Assembly (NCBI GenBank): GCA_905479905.1
Contig: CAJQOK010000193.1
Location: 1-6,439, forward strand
DNA: 6,439 nucleotides
From: an uncultured Aliterella sp.
GTDB taxonomy: Bacteria; Cyanobacteriota; Cyanobacteriia; Cyanobacteriales; Chroococcidiopsidaceae
Direction: 5' to 3'
The translations under genes were made by a program, and so were the position numbers. Below the pieces are notes generated by a model. It worked only from the letters and a program-made list of their open reading frames with translations. It made no database searches and was not told the origin of the DNA. Of this stretch, positions 6,045 to 6,439 are shown piece by piece. Positions within the stretch are counted from its first letter, which is position 1. The number at the start of each line of letters is the position of its first letter.

Positions 6045-6439
6045 CGGCAATTATCGCAATGTCCACAACGGGTATTTGCTGCTTCAGTGGTAAATCCAAA
6101 GGCGTTTAACAGATATTGCCAACGACATTGTTTAGTTGTCAGATATTTAACCATTTGTTGAATGGCGGGAAATTGCGCGGGAGGCTGAATTTTTACGGGT
6201 GGATGGATTTGGTAATGAAATGGATCTAAAAATTCTAGTTGATTAGCGCTAGAAAGTAGAGATAGCGTGATCGCATTTTCTGAATTAACTTCTCCTTGAA
6301 TGGGTATTTTTTGGGCGAGTTTTTGGGCGCTAGAATAGTGCGATCGCATTTTTTCGGTAAAAAACCCCTGTCTTTGCTTATCTTCTGGATCTAGCCACCC
6401 TGTAGGTTCGCTAATCAGCATTGAAGCGACACTATCCTC
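6041..6439 (-). CDS. RecQ-family DNA helicase, C-terminal end (5' part beyond the right edge)
   Basis: The frame is open through the right edge, so the 132 residues here are the end of a longer protein; the ATG at 6421 is internal. RecQ helicases unwind DNA in 3'-5' direction in recombination and repair. The helicase core is outside the window. What is visible is the RecQ-type zinc-binding region: a cysteine in [13 protein letters not shown] followed 20 residues later by RCGHCDNCR, giving four candidate ligands (C99, C119, C122, C125 counted from the ATG at 6421). The stretch [15 protein letters not shown] fits the segment after helicase motif VI in cyanobacterial RecQ-like proteins. The protein stops one residue after the last zinc cysteine, so it has no RQC winged helix and no HRDC domain. 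This looks like the natural end of the cyanobacterial short type rather than a truncation, but I cannot verify that. A HIP1 octamer lies at 6340-6347. Its TAA overlaps the pheS TAA. Confidence 0.85.
   Translation of the reverse strand, partial: EDSVASMLISEPTGWLDPEDKQRQGFFTEKMRSHYSSAQKLAQKIPIQGEVNSENAITLSLLSSANQLEFLDPFHYQIHPPVKIQPPAQFPAIQQMVKYLTTKQCRWQYLLNAFGFTTEAANTRCGHCDNCR

Noticed and set aside
5869..6099. Minus-strand open frame of 76 codons across the pheS/recQ junction
   Set aside because: Overlaps two better supported genes in other frames and has no recognisable features.

Overview
The window is a piece of cyanobacterial chromosome. The octamer GCGATCGC (HIP1), a hallmark of many cyanobacterial genomes, occurs exactly nine times in 6.4 kb, where about 0.1 copy would be expected by chance. 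The SecA, PheS, RibF, SurE and MoxR proteins all read like cyanobacterial orthologues. The sequence is moderately A+T-rich. Several starts are GTG and few have a clear Shine-Dalgarno, which is also common in this phylum. I cannot name the genus; a unicellular, Chroococcidiopsis- or Synechocystis-like lineage is only a guess.

Layout from left to right. (1) Bases 1-611, minus strand: the N-terminal 203 residues of secA, cut by the left edge, with a plausible promoter at 629-658. (2) Bases 813-1358, minus: a small exported or membrane-anchored diheme c-type cytochrome. (3) Bases 1359-1475: a divergent regulatory region holding an 18-bp palindrome and a 12-bp palindrome. (4) Bases 1476-2362, plus: a two-gene toxin-antitoxin module, with an Xre/MbcA/ParS-type antitoxin followed 2 bp later by a RES-domain toxin of the NAD+-degrading family. 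(5) Bases 2368-5032, minus: a probable operon surE-ribF-moxR, in which ribF and moxR overlap in a GTGA stop/start. (6) Bases 5055-6044, plus: pheS, whose start is only 22 bp from the divergent surE start. (7) Bases 6041-6439, minus: the C-terminal end of a RecQ-family DNA helicase, cut by the right edge; its stop codon overlaps that of pheS in a TTAA tetranucleotide.

Most of the window is housekeeping: protein export, flavin cofactor synthesis, nucleotide phosphatase, chaperone-like AAA+ ATPase, tRNA charging and DNA repair. The accessory element is the Xre-RES module, inserted between the cytochrome gene and the end of the surE-ribF-moxR operon. Its candidate operators lie in the region shared with the cytochrome promoter, so the repressor could in principle affect both genes. 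I see no insertion sequence, CRISPR array, tRNA or rRNA, and no convincing intrinsic terminator. I found no wholly undescribed system. The items most worth a second look are the operator array of the toxin-antitoxin module and the ligand inventory of the diheme cytochrome.
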